Assembly: GCA_015179125.1 (NCBI GenBank)
Contig: WHVA01000213.1
Coordinates: 1 to 64,000, forward strand
Reading direction: 5' to 3'
Source of the DNA: Gautieria morchelliformis
Taxonomy: Eukaryota > Basidiomycota > Agaricomycetes > Gomphales > Gomphaceae
DNA: 64,000 bases
The notes under the pieces were generated by a model. It had not been told where the DNA came from. It saw only the letters and a program-made list of their open reading frames with translations, and did not search any database. Both the position numbers and the translations under genes were made by a program. Each line of letters begins with the position of its first letter. Position 1 is the first letter of the stretch. Positions 1 to 13,433 of this stretch are shown here, in pieces.

Positions 1-1796
1 CCACGACCGGGCACTGATCCATATGCTCGCGCTCCCCGCACTGATTGGCATTATGTCCATTCTGATCCTGTCCCAGCACCGCACGCAAGCCCTGCTTGCT
101 CCAGCGCCTTTGGCACGCACACTGCACCCGCTGTTAAATGGCTTTTGGCGGCACTGCCTGTCGTAGGCATTTCAAGTCTCTTCCCCAGGCTGTTGCCCTA
201 TCTACACCGCTCCCGGCCCCATGCGTGTCCACAAAATACACCTACACCCGGCTTCCAGACCCTCGTACGGATTTAACCCACCGACGCACCTCTCAACTCG
301 TCACCAGACCTGACCTACCTATGTGCGCCCGCCACCGCCGCAGTACGTGCCCCGTACGGCGCACAGCGGAGCCCACGTAGCGCAGGAAGACCGGGCCACG
401 AGTCCACGGCGCACGGCTCTATCACCGTATCCTTCGCGCAGGCTCGCTTCCGCCTCCGCCTCCTCATATATAGCCACCACTCGACGCGCGCCAGGTGGCG
501 CTATCAATCCAACGCTCACATGATGCAAATCGTCAGTGGTCGTTGCTTGTTCCGATAATAACAAGGTTAATCACTCGTATGGCGCCGTACGACACTACAT
601 CAGAGTAATACGACGCGAGTCTAGTACGAGACCGGCGCCAACGCCGTGCGTAATATCTCTGCCGTCCCGATAGTGTGCAGGGTGCTGTTGTACCTGCGTC
701 TTCCGCATCTCGTTCCATAGCCGAGTGTGCCTCTTGTTCCGTTCGCGTACATGCAGAGGATCAACACTGCGTCCCCGATATAGACGGGATATCCTCTCCG
801 CCGCACCACTCCGGGCCCACTCGCCCGCCGCCGTCCAACCCGCTCTCCCCGGGCTCCCCACACGCGCTGCACCTCGCGATGCCTAATGCACGCAGGTCCG
901 TCGCCGCACGTACACACACGCACACAGATTGGATTGATATCGCATCACACCACCACCCCCTGCCGATGATTATCAAACGCGACGTCCCTCCCCCCGCACT
1001 ATATCTCCATAACACACCTCATGCCATCACATTACCCACACCATCATCAATCAGTCCACCGTCACCGCGATCCGTCATCCTCATCAGCCCCCTACATCTG
1101 ACCGGGGTCCACTGCATCACTTGGATCAGTCGCCCGCAATCGTAAACGCAATCGCCCTCCGTTTTTGGCAGTGTGCGCGCCTGCGCGACTGCATATGCGG
1201 ATATACATACACATCTGGAATCTGGATCGCGACCCTGCACCGCTTCCCAAAAAAGGAACACTGAGCGATCTTGCGCGGGATGGAGATGTATGTACGCACG
1301 TATGTAGCTTTCGCATGCGGGCCGCGCCCCGTGCGCAGGGTGCTACTCCTCGCACCCGTCCCTGGCAGTACAGAGAGAAAAGAGACCAGTTCCCGTCTCG
1401 CGCGGACGCACGACGCCGGTGCCAGTATGCCGCGCGACACCGCGCCGTTTTTTTTTTTTTTTTTTTTCCATCCCCAGGCTTTTTTTTTTAAGTTTCGGCT
1501 CGCTACGAGTCGGCCAGTGTTGTGCATGTGCATAACGCACCGCGTCCCGGCTCCACTCCGCCCGTCGCGTACACCCCGGACCGACCACCGACCGCACCGT
1601 GACGCGGCGGCACCCACCCCAGTGGTAGTGGGCGGGTCACGATTGCTTGTTCCTTGGGGGTGCGTGTCGCTTGCCGCGCACGAGCGTCACACCGCGTCGC
1701 GGGCATCTCGGACACGAACGTTCACACGGGTGGTGACGTTAGCTACGCCCTCCCACCCATCACCACCCCATGGATGGACTGCACTTTGCGTGGCTT
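1..1796. other. GC-rich, pyrimidine-rich stretch without a supported gene
   Basis: Open frames exist on both strands but they overlap one another, have low-complexity composition (Arg/Ser/Pro-rich, runs of Phe or Lys from T/A tracts) and no recognisable domain. A T-tract near 1448-1468 and a second at 1483-1490 interrupt the region. I see no tRNA and no exon chain that resembles a known protein. Confidence 0.5.
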
Positions 1797-2035
1797 TCTT
1801 TGCTCGGGTGTCTTGTGCGTTGGACGGTGGACGGTGGACGCCGGACGCCCACGCGCCGCGCTGTAGTCGATTTTTTTTTTTTTCCTCGCACGCATCCACT
1901 CGAATACCCAGCGCGACGCACGGCCGGACGTGCAGTACTACTACCCATCGCTCCTCATTCTGTCTCGGCTTTGCTCTGGTCTCTTGTGCGTTGGACGTTG
2001 GACGTTGGATGCTGCACTGCACTCGATTTCCCCGC
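1797..2035 (+). repeat. Diverged direct repeat with GTTGGACG core
   Basis: Two related blocks, about 1799-1870 and 1972-2033, share the order TTTGCTC, TCTTGTGCGTTGGACG, further GGACG(T/G)T units and a terminal CGATTT. Inside each block the hexamer-like TGGACG unit is itself repeated two to three times. It looks like a decayed minisatellite or a local duplication. Confidence 0.6.
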
Positions 2036-2234
2036 ACGATATCCCCAGCCAGACGCACGGCGGCCGGTTGTGCAGCCCTACCCATCCCCCTCCCTCGACT
2101 CTCGCACTGGTCGCCTCTTCTCTGCCGTGGTGTACGGGCCCGCGTACGGCGCGTTCGTCGTGTGCTATCCCGATTCGTCCTGACGCCGTATGCCGCGATG
2201 CGCCTCCTCGCTACCATATTTATTATTATTCTCT

Positions 2235-2445
2235 TTTCCACATGTGCTCTGCTCAGTGCTTGCCGTATATATATATCTCTCGCCCCGGCGGTCTGCCTCC
2301 CCCGTCTCTTTCTGCTCTGGACATCGTGCATATATGTATGCCGCAGCCCTCGCCGTTGCTGGTGTGGATTCTCTCCGCTTGGCTTGCCGCCTCCCTCGCT
2401 CCTGTATCCTCTGCTCAGTACTGGCCCGGTATATCTCTTGCCATG
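2235..2445 (+). repeat. Imperfect local duplication around CTCTGCTCAGT
   Basis: The string CTCTGCTCAGTGCTTGCCG with a following TATATAT...CTCTCGCC block near 2245-2285 reappears in diverged form near 2409-2440 (CTCTGCTCAGTACTGGCCC, then TATATCTCTTGCC). Both precede the clearer 200 bp tandem repeat that begins at 2459. Confidence 0.45.
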
Positions 2446-2458
2446 GATAATATGACAC

Positions 2459-2872
2459 TTGCGTTGCATAGCGGCTTAAATAACGACACCAAAGCAGAAA
2501 CGGTCAACTTGCAACGCACAAATGAAGCTGCCCTTTGCGTTTCGTCAGGATTGTTCCACTATCATACGTCCCAGCGGACTGCTACCCCAGCTCTCGCGTT
2601 GCTCCGGACACGCCCGTGCTGCTGTTAAGGCTGCAGCGTCATGCATATATGCTGCAAGGCTTGCGTTGCATAACCGCTTCAATAATGACACCAAAGCGGA
2701 AACGTTCAGCTTCCAACGCACAAATTGCAGCAGGTCTTCTTAACCCTTCGTTTTGTCAAGATTTGTTCCGCTATCGTAGCTCCCAGCGGACTGCCTCCCC
2801 AGCTCTCGCGTTGCTCTGGACATGCCCGTGCTGCTGCTGACGCTGTAGCGTCGGACATATATGCTGCAAGGC
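2459..2872 (+). repeat. Two-copy tandem repeat, about 200-210 bp unit
   Basis: Unit one (2459-2660) and unit two (2661-2872) share the same ordered landmarks: TTGCGTTGCATA, ACACCAAAGC, AACGCACAAAT, CCAGCGGACTGC, CCAGCTCTCGCGTTGCTC and CATATATGCTGCAAGGC. The copies differ by scattered substitutions and small indels, so the duplication is not very recent. No coding frame is kept through both copies. Confidence 0.85.
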
Positions 2873-5800
2873 ACGCCACTCTCGCTAGGCTTTGCGCCCT
2901 GGTCGCTCCTCTACCATTTTCCCACCATCGTATTATCTAGCCCTCAGGGCGTTCGCGCGCATACCAATAAAAGCCCAACTTCATCGAAGTAGACATCTCG
3001 TCTCAGTCCACGTCGTGATCCTCGCACGCGAACCCACGGAATCACCGATTCGCCCGCTCTCCCACCATTATGTGGGATGCGTGCGCCGCCGGTACCACTG
3101 AAATGCCGTTGTTCCTGTTGACGCTTCTTGATGGCTTCCTTGTCCGCTTCTCAGTCTATTTTTTTTTTCTTTTTTTCTTTTTTTTTTTTTTGTTTTTCCC
3201 GTATACCCGCAGGAGTTGTCTGTCTGTCATACCTTATTTTATATTTACAACGCTTCTGATTCTGATTCTGCAGCTTCTAGCGTGCATCTCTGGATCGCCT
3301 TGCTTTCCGCGTCTCCGCCGCTGAACTTGAACGCCCGGGTACCAACTCCCAATCCCAGTGGCCCTGCACGTGTGGTGTGGTTGCCTGCAATTTTTCCCTA
3401 TGATATTATGCTGTGCTATTCGCATTGCGTGGCCCGCGTGCCACCCCTTCCCCCTTCACCGCTCCTTGACGTCCGCCTGATGCACGACTCAAGAGCTACA
3501 ACTGGACTTATCTACGTTGATGTGGCGGCAACGGGTGAACCACATATGCAGCCGACCGTATTTTTTTCATCTGGCTGACATAGCTATGCCCCGGACGCAC
3601 GCATGCACGAGGGGCGTCAGATCGGCATTGCACTATTCCGGGTGGGGCTGTGAAGCTAGCATTGACCCGTGCTTGATTCAGTTGTCCTTTTCTTGTGCGT
3701 CCTCGCGGGTTCTTCCGCCACCCTTCATGCGCCCTCTAAGGGCACGCTCAATAATCAAATACAGCACTGGGCACGCAAGTGCAATGGGTGGTTTGAAGGG
3801 GCATTTCATATACGTCCTGGTAGCCGCTGTAAGTTCAATATCAATAACCACAGCATCCAGGTATACTCCCCCACTGTTTTCGTCGCGTGGTGAATACGCG
3901 CCCTATTTGAAGTCGCTGGCATTACTTATCCCACCCGCTGACCTCCAACCGGAAACTGCTGTAGTCCAAGCGGCATACCCCGCAGCCCTATCCAGAAGAA
4001 CAATGGGCATCCTGCGCCACACAGCAACACGGAGGAAGCCGACACGCCCAGTCATCCAGAATGCGCAAGCCTCCCGCCCTCATGTCCGTATTCAGTCTCC
4101 CCACCTCACCCGATCGAGCCCAAGGTCATCCCAGCGCCTCCGCAAGCGCCGCCTGCCATAAGCGGGACACATCGGCGGCTGCCCAGCCTTCCTTCGTGAT
4201 GGACGGACATATGATTCGATTGAATTGCAAATACCGAGTCGGATTACCTACTTATCATCAATCAATCAGATGCACCGGATCGCCCTCCACATATGGCATG
4301 TGCATTTCGTAATGTGGTTGCCCGTCTGCATTGGGATATGGATGCAGGAGCTCTGACCGATGCGAGACACTGGGAGTGTGTCATGCCCACGGTCCGGGTT
4401 GCGCTGTACCTGCCTGCGCTGGCACGGCCCTTCGCGTTAGTTTTTTTTTTCGTTCCTTGCTTCTGTTCTTCTTGTTACTATCCCCTGGCGGCGACACACC
4501 CTGCCTCTGCGCACTCGCGTCACCCGGCGGGCCAGTTTTGCACAAAGTTATCTATGCACCCACGGCGGAGAAATGACGGCATCGTCAGGGGAGACTACAT
4601 AAATACCTGAGAACTCTGCGATCTTCTTCCTCGATATGTCCATCGATGTAAGTATTCATTGTATTCATTGTACCTCGCTACCGCAGCCATCACAATTATC
4701 CCCTCATCCAGCCGCATTCGCACACGCTGCAGACCCAGCACCACGCCCCAGGCGACCCACGCCGGTACAACCGGGCGCCTCCTCCTCATGATGCCCACTA
4801 CGGTGCTCTTCGGGAGATGCTCGCGCTCGTCCTTACCAACCAGCTCTGACCCCGGTGGGCCCAATAGTATGGCCTCTATGTCAGCGGGCGGCTGGCTGGA
4901 TGATGGCGTTCGTGATGTATGATCGATGGACGGACACGAACACGAATTGCCAAATATCATCAATCACCGGATCGCCCACCACTTGTAGGTGTATAGTTCC
5001 CGTTTGGGTTCTAATGCATACGCATATGCCTGCAATTGGGCACAACAACGCAGCCGGGTCACTTGCTAATTGTAATCTTAACCCCCGCGTCTCGGATATG
5101 ATTGGCGGTCTACTAGGCTCGTTCTTTCCGCTGTGCCGACCTCTCGTGTTTCTTTTTTTTTTTGGTTTCCATCATTATGTTTCGGCTGCATCCTGATGAC
5201 TGATTCCCGCGTTTTAAACCACAGGCGGTCCGGTCCGAGTGGCTGTGCCCTTGCTGTCATTGTCCTTTAAAAATTTTCTCCTCGTCTATATCTGTCCCTT
5301 CCACCGAGTATCGGCTTATTCAAAATTTCCCGCCCTCTAACATCTGGCACAATGCTTCTTGTCTTCGCCAACTAAGTCCCATCCCTGTGGTGGCTGAAAC
5401 TGAATAGGCACGTCGGCCCCCGAACTCAAACCCAAATCCGTCCATACTCCCAACGCAACCTTTCGGCCGTTGCCACCTGTCACTATGAAGCTCTGCTTCC
5501 ACGGCGTCCTACTATCCGTCTGTTTTTAACTGGGGTGAGCTAACGGCATGCTCGGAAGACAATAATCGCAGTCTGTGTGAGTATCTGTCCAGAAGTATGC
5601 ATTAAGTATTCACCCTAATCTGTTGCGTTTTTTGTTGTGCGCAGCCACATGAAACAGCTGCCACCGCCTTACCCCATATTGGATCGGGTCTCGCCCTCCA
5701 GCGACCGCCGCGGGCGTCTCCTCGTAATAGCTGCTGATGCTACTGTCAAATTTCGTCATTGGCAAGTCTCTTTTTTTAAGTTCGTGCTCGTGTGCGTGGT

Positions 5801-8800
5801 CATCAACCGCTCCGCCACGTCCCGGCGTGCCACCTTCTCTCCCCGAGATCAGCGTCTGAATGTATTCCACCCGCCATCCCACCGCAGGTACCAGAACACG
5901 AGGCTGATCCGATCTGATGCACCTTAGGTGGAGTCTTCTTCCCCGGCGTCTTTCATTTACGGGGTTCTGCTGTGGTCATTTTTGCTTTTCTGGGGCTCTG
6001 CCACGGTTGGTATCGTAGTGCCAACGACTGTTCGGACGTTATTCTCTACGGCAAGTAGCCCAGGTCGTGGATGACGCCCTTGCGTTCTGGGGGTTCTGAC
6101 GAAGTTGATTAGTGATGTAGGAAGCATGAAAACGTGCCGATCCTCGGCCGTCAATTACGAATACCTTCACGTTGCTTCTGCACTCAAACGAAGTCTTACC
6201 ACCTCTACTGGCAGATCACACATCTGGGCTATGCAACGTCATTCCCTCAGCCTCAGTTCCAGCCCTGCATGTTCTCAGAGCTTTCTTCCCTTTTCTTTCG
6301 CGCGCAGCACTTAACTCAACCAAGTTCCTTTTGTGTTCGAGACGTGAAACACATCACACCAGGTGTATGGCATGAATGAGCTGTTCAGGGTGCTGGTGAA
6401 GTTTCAGAAAATGGCAGGAAGGTCGCATGGGTGGTGAGTTACCCAGTACCGATCCCTTTGTCTAGTGCTGTGCCAAGTACACCGCCACATCTCATGTTCA
6501 AGACCCTTCACTTACTGGTTCCGATCGAATGGAGTCCTAACGCCAAAACCTTCGCATTGCATGTACTCGTTACTCGTCCATCATCATCATGGCCAACTCC
6601 ACACAATTCATGCACTGGACAGCCTACGCGGTGACTTGCCACCCCGCCCTTGCCCCACCGTTTGAGTGCACCGCCACGTACCCATGGCGAAATCCGTACA
6701 ACCGTATGTAGCAAGGTGGGGTACCCTAGAAGTCCAGGCCGGTGACGAAGCCTGTGTAAGGTAACCCAGCCACCGCACAGGTCAGAAAAGAGGCTAATAT
6801 TTTGGGGGCTCTTCTCGCACTGCTTTGATTGTGATGGTGAGCTGTCCATGTAGATGCACGAGGTGACTGAAGTTTTTGCTGTTTCATTAGCAGCTGAGAC
6901 TGATGTGTGTGCGTGCCACATATCAGCCAGCAGTCAGAAGTATAAAGGAAACAACGAGTCAAACTGGGAATGAGGCAATACGCCTAACTGTGGGGGGCTC
7001 TGGCAGGCTATGTTCAAACAAGAAAATGCCGCAACACGGTGCGACTCGGGGCCGTGCACAAATATACGTCGGGATAGGTACTCCGCCCACGGGGCCACAT
7101 AGTGAATGCAAGAAGTTGAAAGTCGTACCGACTCCCCCTCGAAGGTGATTGACAACCGAGTTTGACACCCTATATGCATCAACAGTCAGTGACGTTTCAC
7201 ATTTAGACAAGTGTACATAGCGACCTCCATAATATGCTCCGAGTCTCTTGTCCGACGCGCATGTGAAACGCGAATGCAAACAGTTAAAAAGAAGTCGAGC
7301 TCACCTCGACTCGGACTCGATACCAACTCTGCACTGGTAGCAAGCTATCTGCTATCTCATCCCGGCTACTAAGTACAGGTCCATGTGCTTGTTCACGAGT
7401 ATTTACTGACTCCTGTGGTCGGACAAAGCGGAGTAAGGGACACTTGAAACTCAGCGACCTCCGACGATACTCCAACATCGCCCCGACACCCGAGGCGAAG
7501 CCGACCTCGTGAACGGATAACTCTACCCGTTGAGGAAATGACGAAAATCTTTGGAGTTATCGTAGGTTATCAGTGATCACATTGATCGGGATCACAGCGG
7601 TACCTGAGGCCCACTATGGCCATAAATAGGTCTGAGGATCGCCCCTGCCCAAGGATCTGATAACTGTCTGATAGTCGATGGGAAGCCTGATGTGCTCCAT
7701 GGTCCGAGAACTTGGCCTTGGCAGAGGAACGAGCATCCGACGTAGGACGGAATTGAGCGTCTAGTACGTAAAGTAACTCAGCACCAAACGGCCGTACTAA
7801 ACGGACACTCCTTTATCGCGAATAATTAAGTATGGATTTTGCCTTGCACCCAACGAGAAGCGCGATCTTATGTCCCCTCAGCGCTCCCCTACTGCCGCCC
7901 CATCTCACCCTTGACAGCGCGCCCAGTCACAGTTCCTTTTGTGGACCCTCTGGCTCATGTCTCCTCCTATGGCTTACTATTCACCCGGGATGATGCGATA
8001 CGCTCATGATCCGAGCTCAGATAGCCTTCTTCGAATCTGAGTTACGTAATCCAATCTGATGGCGGTTGCCATGCGCGTCAAGTGGACTTCCATCTCGCCT
8101 CGCCTATCACGGAAGTCACCATTGGCACACGAGCAGCCAGCCTGGCATTATCCATTTAGCGGGCTACATAATCATGCTACATATATAACCCCATGGCAGA
8201 CGTATCTTTACGCATCCCGAAAGTTCACCAACGCGGCATTTCAACGTGCCTCCTTTGCCACAGCGAATTTATAGATCGCAACCCGTCTGTCTTGCTCGTG
8301 TACCATGTTCCTGTGGCAGTGAGAGAGCCGGCAGGCGGAGCAAATGATCTCGCCAGCCTGAGATCAGCCGGATACTTACTGAGACAGTGTCCCGTATTCG
8401 GTACGTCGCATGTCGTCCATATATCTTCATCTATCAGCTCGTCACACGCAATATCCAGGAGTGGGAGATCCACTTTCTTCCGATCAGATTGCATCATCAT
8501 GATGTGGAGGGTCGGCCAGCTTTATTCCGCGATACGGCCTCCAAGATTTTAATTTTGAGCGAGGTTTCATACTCAGATCCCCCATTCGTCCACGTAGCGT
8601 CATCGATATTCAGGCCTCAGGCCTCAGGTTCAATGCAGCCGAGATACGGCACAAGCTACGCTTCCACTGAAAGTGAATTAGCAGGAGCATCAACTGGCGA
8701 TCTATTCTTTGCCCTGCAACACCGAGCGCAACTTCCTTGAGCCATGCTGATCAACCCTTTCCAGGATAATACACTCTGAGCAGCATTGCATCCTTCTCTT

Positions 8801-10325
8801 TCATGCTACAGACGTGAGTTAGTTTCCACACATGCTCATGTGAGCCGCAGGCAAGGGGCGCGCCACTGGCAAAGTCTGGCATGCATGCTGGATGCTTCTA
8901 CATTTATGAGCGCCTCACCCCGGAAGTCAAGTCCATTCGTGTTTGTGATCAGGTGCGGAACTTCAATGTTACACGCGGCGCTTCGCAAATCAAATACCAG
9001 CACACTCTGAGACTTCATAGTATGCTCGCGTGCTGCATAGTCCTTACCGGCCTAGCGGGGACCTGACTTAAGGAACTCCCAGTAAAAGTCCTCGCATTGA
9101 TGTATGGACGACTATGACCATAGCTCAATCGTGGAGACTACGGAGATGAGGCATGTCAAGCGACAGCTTCTCACTCGGGAGCAACCTCGTTCCGATACGC
9201 GCACACACCTCGAGTTTGACAGGAGCGTATCACGTCCAACGGGAGCCATCATCGTTTTAGCTTAGGTATCAAATTTCTCAGGCTGTCGAAAGTCACTATG
9301 CTCGGCGACCTGTTTACTCCGTGAAGAAACTCGTGTTCTATGATTATTACTGCTCGCTAAGCCGCTATCCTGCCGGTAAAGTTGTCCTAACCAAAAATGT
9401 TCCCTCGTTGATGGATTAATTATAAGTGGCAACCCGAGACTCACCCAGCCGAGGTAACTCCTATCTGTTTTGTTCGATGGCACCGTTTTGTCTTTCACTT
9501 TTCACCGCTCAGAGTACCGGTGGGCAGAATTCCATCTCAATCGGTGTTAGACCTACAGCATGGAATTCTTTTCTCATATCAATGCCAGCTTCGCGCCGTC
9601 CCCTAGCGAGTTCTGTTCTCGGATGAATTCTCACTTCAAGCCATCCCCTTCGATAGCCATGAACATACATCAGGCAGTTCCAAGGCATCTGGCCAGGGGA
9701 GCATGGTGTAGGATCCGTCGAGCTATGCATCTGTAAAACCTCTCGAGGCAGGCATAGAAGGAAGTGTGCTTCATAAGTTTTTCTCGTGCTCAAGCCGGTT
9801 TTCTTTGGGAGGCAGCATTTAATCCTCGAATCCAGTCGGGTTTCCTTTCTGTCACCGCGCTAAGCCTCACTATTTACGGCCAGTAACCTTGTGTGTTGGC
9901 CGGAATTCATTATTATGAAGCTGTGGACTCACTGCTTACTGACATGTTCTATTGTTGGATATCTGCTGGTTTGTTGTCGGCCTCCACGATAACATCTAAA
10001 ACGGCTCATGACTGTGCGTCCTGACCATCAATCAACCTTCCTGGAGACGTTTCTGATGCACGCTGTGTGCATTGTATATGGATGGTCCTGGAAGAATTGG
10101 CTCTCTCTTCTATATCAAGGTTAATTTCCAATCCATCATATGCTGTCCGGACGACTTCCCTTTTGATCCTATGATGCACGTTCACACGAATTGTGGGGCG
10201 AAACACTTCGTGTTTGATCTCTATGAATACATCAAACAATCACTCATCTCATGTTCGATAGGCAGATGAAGCCTGAAACTCAACAATGGACGTTGGCACA
10301 AAACATTAGCTCATCTCGGCCGAGA
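2873..10325. other. Long interval with no gene recognised
   Basis: This 7.4 kb stretch has many short overlapping open frames (the longest about 210 codons at 3517-4161, and 119 codons at 8193-8552), none with a domain I recognise and none linked by plausible splice sites into a known protein. T-tracts occur near 3158-3194 and 4441-4450. A degenerate host gene with short exons could still be hidden here. Confidence 0.4.
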
Positions 10326-10480
10326 CAATAGACAGCGATGCAGCGCACTGAAGGTCTGACCCCCGTTCTCGGATAGTTAGTGTCAACGCCGGTGTCTTTG
10401 AGGCTCAAAGACACCAGCGTTGACACTAACTATCCGAGAACGGGGGTCAGACCTTCAGTGCGCTGCATCGCTGTCTATTG
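10326..10480. repeat. Near-perfect 155 bp palindrome (77 bp arms, 1 nt centre)
   Basis: The arm 10326-10402 begins CAATAGACAGCGATGCAGCG and ends GTGTCTTTGAG. The arm 10404-10480 is its reverse complement, with one mismatch that I find (GCCGG against GCTGG on the same strand). Only one base separates the arms. Homology stops abruptly outside both ends. It would form a very stable hairpin in DNA or RNA; origin unknown. Confidence 0.95.
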
Positions 10481-11625
10481 TTTGAGGGTGACATTGTTGT
10501 GCAATGGTCGCGGTATGCTATATCTACCGGTTTCAAATCAAGCTGTGAGGTTCACAGTGAGGTACTGGCCCTGTTTTAGTTTACTCTTGAGCCCGTCGTG
10601 TCTCCGCGGCCAATAACGCCCCCGCGACCCAAATGATCGATTAAATGTCACGCTCGTGGCAAGTGAGTGTGAACCCACAAGAGAAAAAAAAAACAGGAGT
10701 GAAGCACACATATCATATTCTTACGTACTGTATAGTCCTTCGGAGGAAAAGCTGCCTGGCAATGGTTTGCTATAAATTAGTTACGGATAACGTTGATACA
10801 CCCAGGGGCGTGTGCTCTACTCACATCGGCGGATGGTGCTTTTGTTGCTGTCTCCGGGTGGTTTTTAACCCTTATACAATACCCAGCAAGAGTATTATCT
10901 CTTCTTCTGGTTTTCATGCTCCTCGCCCTTGTCATTCATCCACATACGGCGGGTTCTCTTCGAGAACTGCCTTCCCGATATTGATGGCTGTTGCTATGGT
11001 TTTTCATGCGAATTTGTACAGACGATATCATCTGAGCTGTTCCTAAAACTTCTAGTCGCGATAATCTGGTATCTGTGATGGGACAGTGATAACTTTTAAT
11101 AGGTGTGAGCTTTGACCCCGGGAATGCTAAGCCTATGTCGAACTGATGGTTGACTGATTCAGAAAATACGACACAGATAGATATTGCACTAGTGCTGATA
11201 AAGCCTTAATGGAGAAACACATGAGTGAATCACCTGACCCCCCGACCGTGAATTTAGACGCGATGACACGAAACCTGTTTACGAAGGTGACATGGTTTTG
11301 ATAGATGTCGAAATCATATACGGACATACAAAACTGGCACTGGGAATGCAGGGGTGCAACCTACAAGAATTTGGGTTCTCCGAGGCTTCAAGGTTCACCG
11401 TTAAAGTTTTATGTAACAGGCTAATTTCCATACCAACGGTGTCCGTGGCCTATTTCAACCGAGCCTTACAGTACGATAACAAGTAAGAAGAAGTGATGCG
11501 GGCGTGCCGAATGTTTACCAAGTCACCCAAAAGACAAACCCGTTACCCGACCGGGCGTGAATAAAAGTATGAAATATTGTGACACTGACAGTAACAGGCG
11601 TGACCCAGACAAATGATCGATCGTT
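10481..11625. other. Interval upstream of the sirtuin gene, no gene recognised
   Basis: Short open frames only (up to 133 codons at 10645-11046), with no recognised domain. The last few hundred bases should include the sirtuin promoter, but I see no convincing TATA element at a fixed distance from the start codon. Confidence 0.4.
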
Positions 11626-12637
11626 ATGCCTCCGTCAAACAGTATTGAGCAATTCCGTTCTGTTCTCCGAAAGAGCAAAAACATTGTCGCCATCGCAGGG
11701 GCAGGGCTCTCTTCGGCATCCGGTTGCGTTCATTCCGTGATTTTACTTATGTGATACATACTGACGTGGGCTTTGGTGGCCCCACACAGGCATACCTACC
11801 TTCAGGGGTGCAGGAGGGCTTTGGAGGTCTCATGACGCCATGAGTCTTGCTACTCCTCAAGCTTTCTCAAAAAATCCAAGTAGAGTCTGGCAGTTTTATC
11901 ACTATCGGAGAGAAATGTATTGCACATCACATGCACTACTCCGAGTGGAAGCTAACAGACGTCTCTAGGGCATCAAAAGCAACTCCAAATGCCGCTCATC
12001 TCGCCCTTGCTATCCTGTCCCTCCCGGAACATCTCAAGGTCGTTGCTCCTGAAGCCAGTTTCACTCTAGTCACACAGAATGTGGACGGTCTCAGCGCCAA
12101 AGCTTTTCGGCAAGCATGCCCGTCTCGCGAACCTGATCTCTACGAGATGCACGGTCATTTGTTCGACACCCTGTGTACTGTTTGTGGCGATCGCGAAAGG
12201 AACATTGGTAGCCCTATTTGCCCAAGTCTAGCCGGTACAGAAGAAATGGTGGGAAGAGAGCTCGAGATCCCTTTGAATGACCTTCCTCGCTGTCGTCACT
12301 GTGCTGGACTATTGCGACCCGGAGTTGTATGGTTCGATGAGATCCCTCACCATTTGAAAGAGATTGGACAGGCAGTTGACAACGCTGATTTGGCCCTGGT
12401 TGTGGGAACATCGTCCACTGTAGGTTGCATGCAGGAATATGACACCGTATACTCATACAGATTAAGCAGGTATACCCGGCAGCTGGATACGCGTACGACG
12501 TCGCACAACATGGTGGCACAGTAGTCGTGTTTAACATTCAACATACGCCTGGAGATGAAGATGCTCATTTTCTATTCCTAGGACCATGCGAAAAGACCCT
12601 CCCACACGTGCTGTTAGGGACAGATGTTCCTGACTGA
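11626..12637 (+). CDS. NAD-dependent protein deacylase, SIRT5-like sirtuin (class III)
   Basis: Four exons join to a 280-codon protein: 11626-11722, 11790-11916, 11969-12419 and 12470-12637, with introns of 67, 52 and 50 bp (GT-AG). The frame stays open across all junctions. Visible motifs in order are the NAD-binding GAGLSSASG, then GIPTFRG and [30 protein letters not shown], the catalytic-histidine motif EMHGHLF, two CxxC zinc pairs (CTVC and CRHC) and [14 protein letters not shown]. The Tyr-x-x-Arg in YHYRREM matches the pair that gives SIRT5 its preference for succinyl/malonyl/glutaryl-lysine; that specificity is known for the family and inferred here. Sirtuins remove acyl groups from lysine using NAD+, making nicotinamide and O-acyl-ADP-ribose. 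The length is usual for the family. No obvious mitochondrial presequence is seen. It looks intact. Confidence 0.93.
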
Positions 12638-13433
12638 GTGGTCCTAGAGATGCATACTTGGCCATGTGTCCGCCTTCGATCTCTGATCAAGTGATCGTTT
12701 TTGCGATGCTCAGCAATCCCTGACGCATTGGCGAACCTGTACGCTGAAAGAAGCCCACTCCCATCCCTAACGAGACCCTGGTAGCAACCTTCGAGACCAT
12801 AATTAGAAGCTCCCAGATTGCCTGAAGCTTTGTAACGTTTACGCCACCTTCGCCACTGCTGGTTGTCGTATTGGCATATTACGCCTACTCTATATATAGA
12901 CATCATTCACAAGGATGGGACATCGGAAAATCTCCGGAAGCCATCGTGACCCATCGAGTACAAATAAACGTTTGTCTTGTCGAGGTGACATCCGAAACCA
13001 TGGGGGTTGTTTGTCAGCCGGTGTTTGGGGGGCCACAGGATGTTTTGCACAGCTGCCCCGTCAGGTGTTTTGGACTTGCTTGCGCAACAAACTGTTCTTT
13101 ACAGTACTCTTGGTTTCTTTCTTTCTTTCTTTCTTTTTTTGCTGAGCTCCATCATACATGTATACCATTTCAAGAAGCCGCCCCGTGGGGAATTTATGAG
13201 GATCCATTAACAGGGTATGAAGGGGCGGAGCGCTGGATTTTCGCACCAGGGACCCACAGATGAGAATATTAATATTTGCCAGGACCTGAACGGCCCTCAG
13301 GATTGATCTCCCTTGGCACGGATTATCATGGTTTAGTAGATAAAAATTGCATCTCTATTCTACAAATGCGTTATTCAGACCATGACATCTCACATCTATA
13401 CTGTTCAATTCACACCACACATATGGCACTAAC
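12638..13433. other. Sirtuin downstream region with a TTTC microsatellite
   Basis: No gene is recognised. A (CTTT)n tract followed by a T-run lies at about 13113-13140. Short open frames across it are explained by the low-complexity tract. Confidence 0.5.

Noticed and set aside
1271-2455. 394-codon open frame on the plus strand
   Set aside because: It runs through T-tracts (Phe runs) and a tandem repeat, overlaps an equally long minus-strand frame, and has no domain. GC-rich sequence gives long chance frames.
1687-2469. 260-codon open frame on the minus strand
   Set aside because: Arg/Lys-rich chance frame over repeats, antisense to another open frame, no family resemblance.
3517-4161. 214-codon open frame on the plus strand
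   Set aside because: No recognised domain, Ser/Arg/Pro-rich composition, no codon pattern distinguishing it from neighbouring chance frames.
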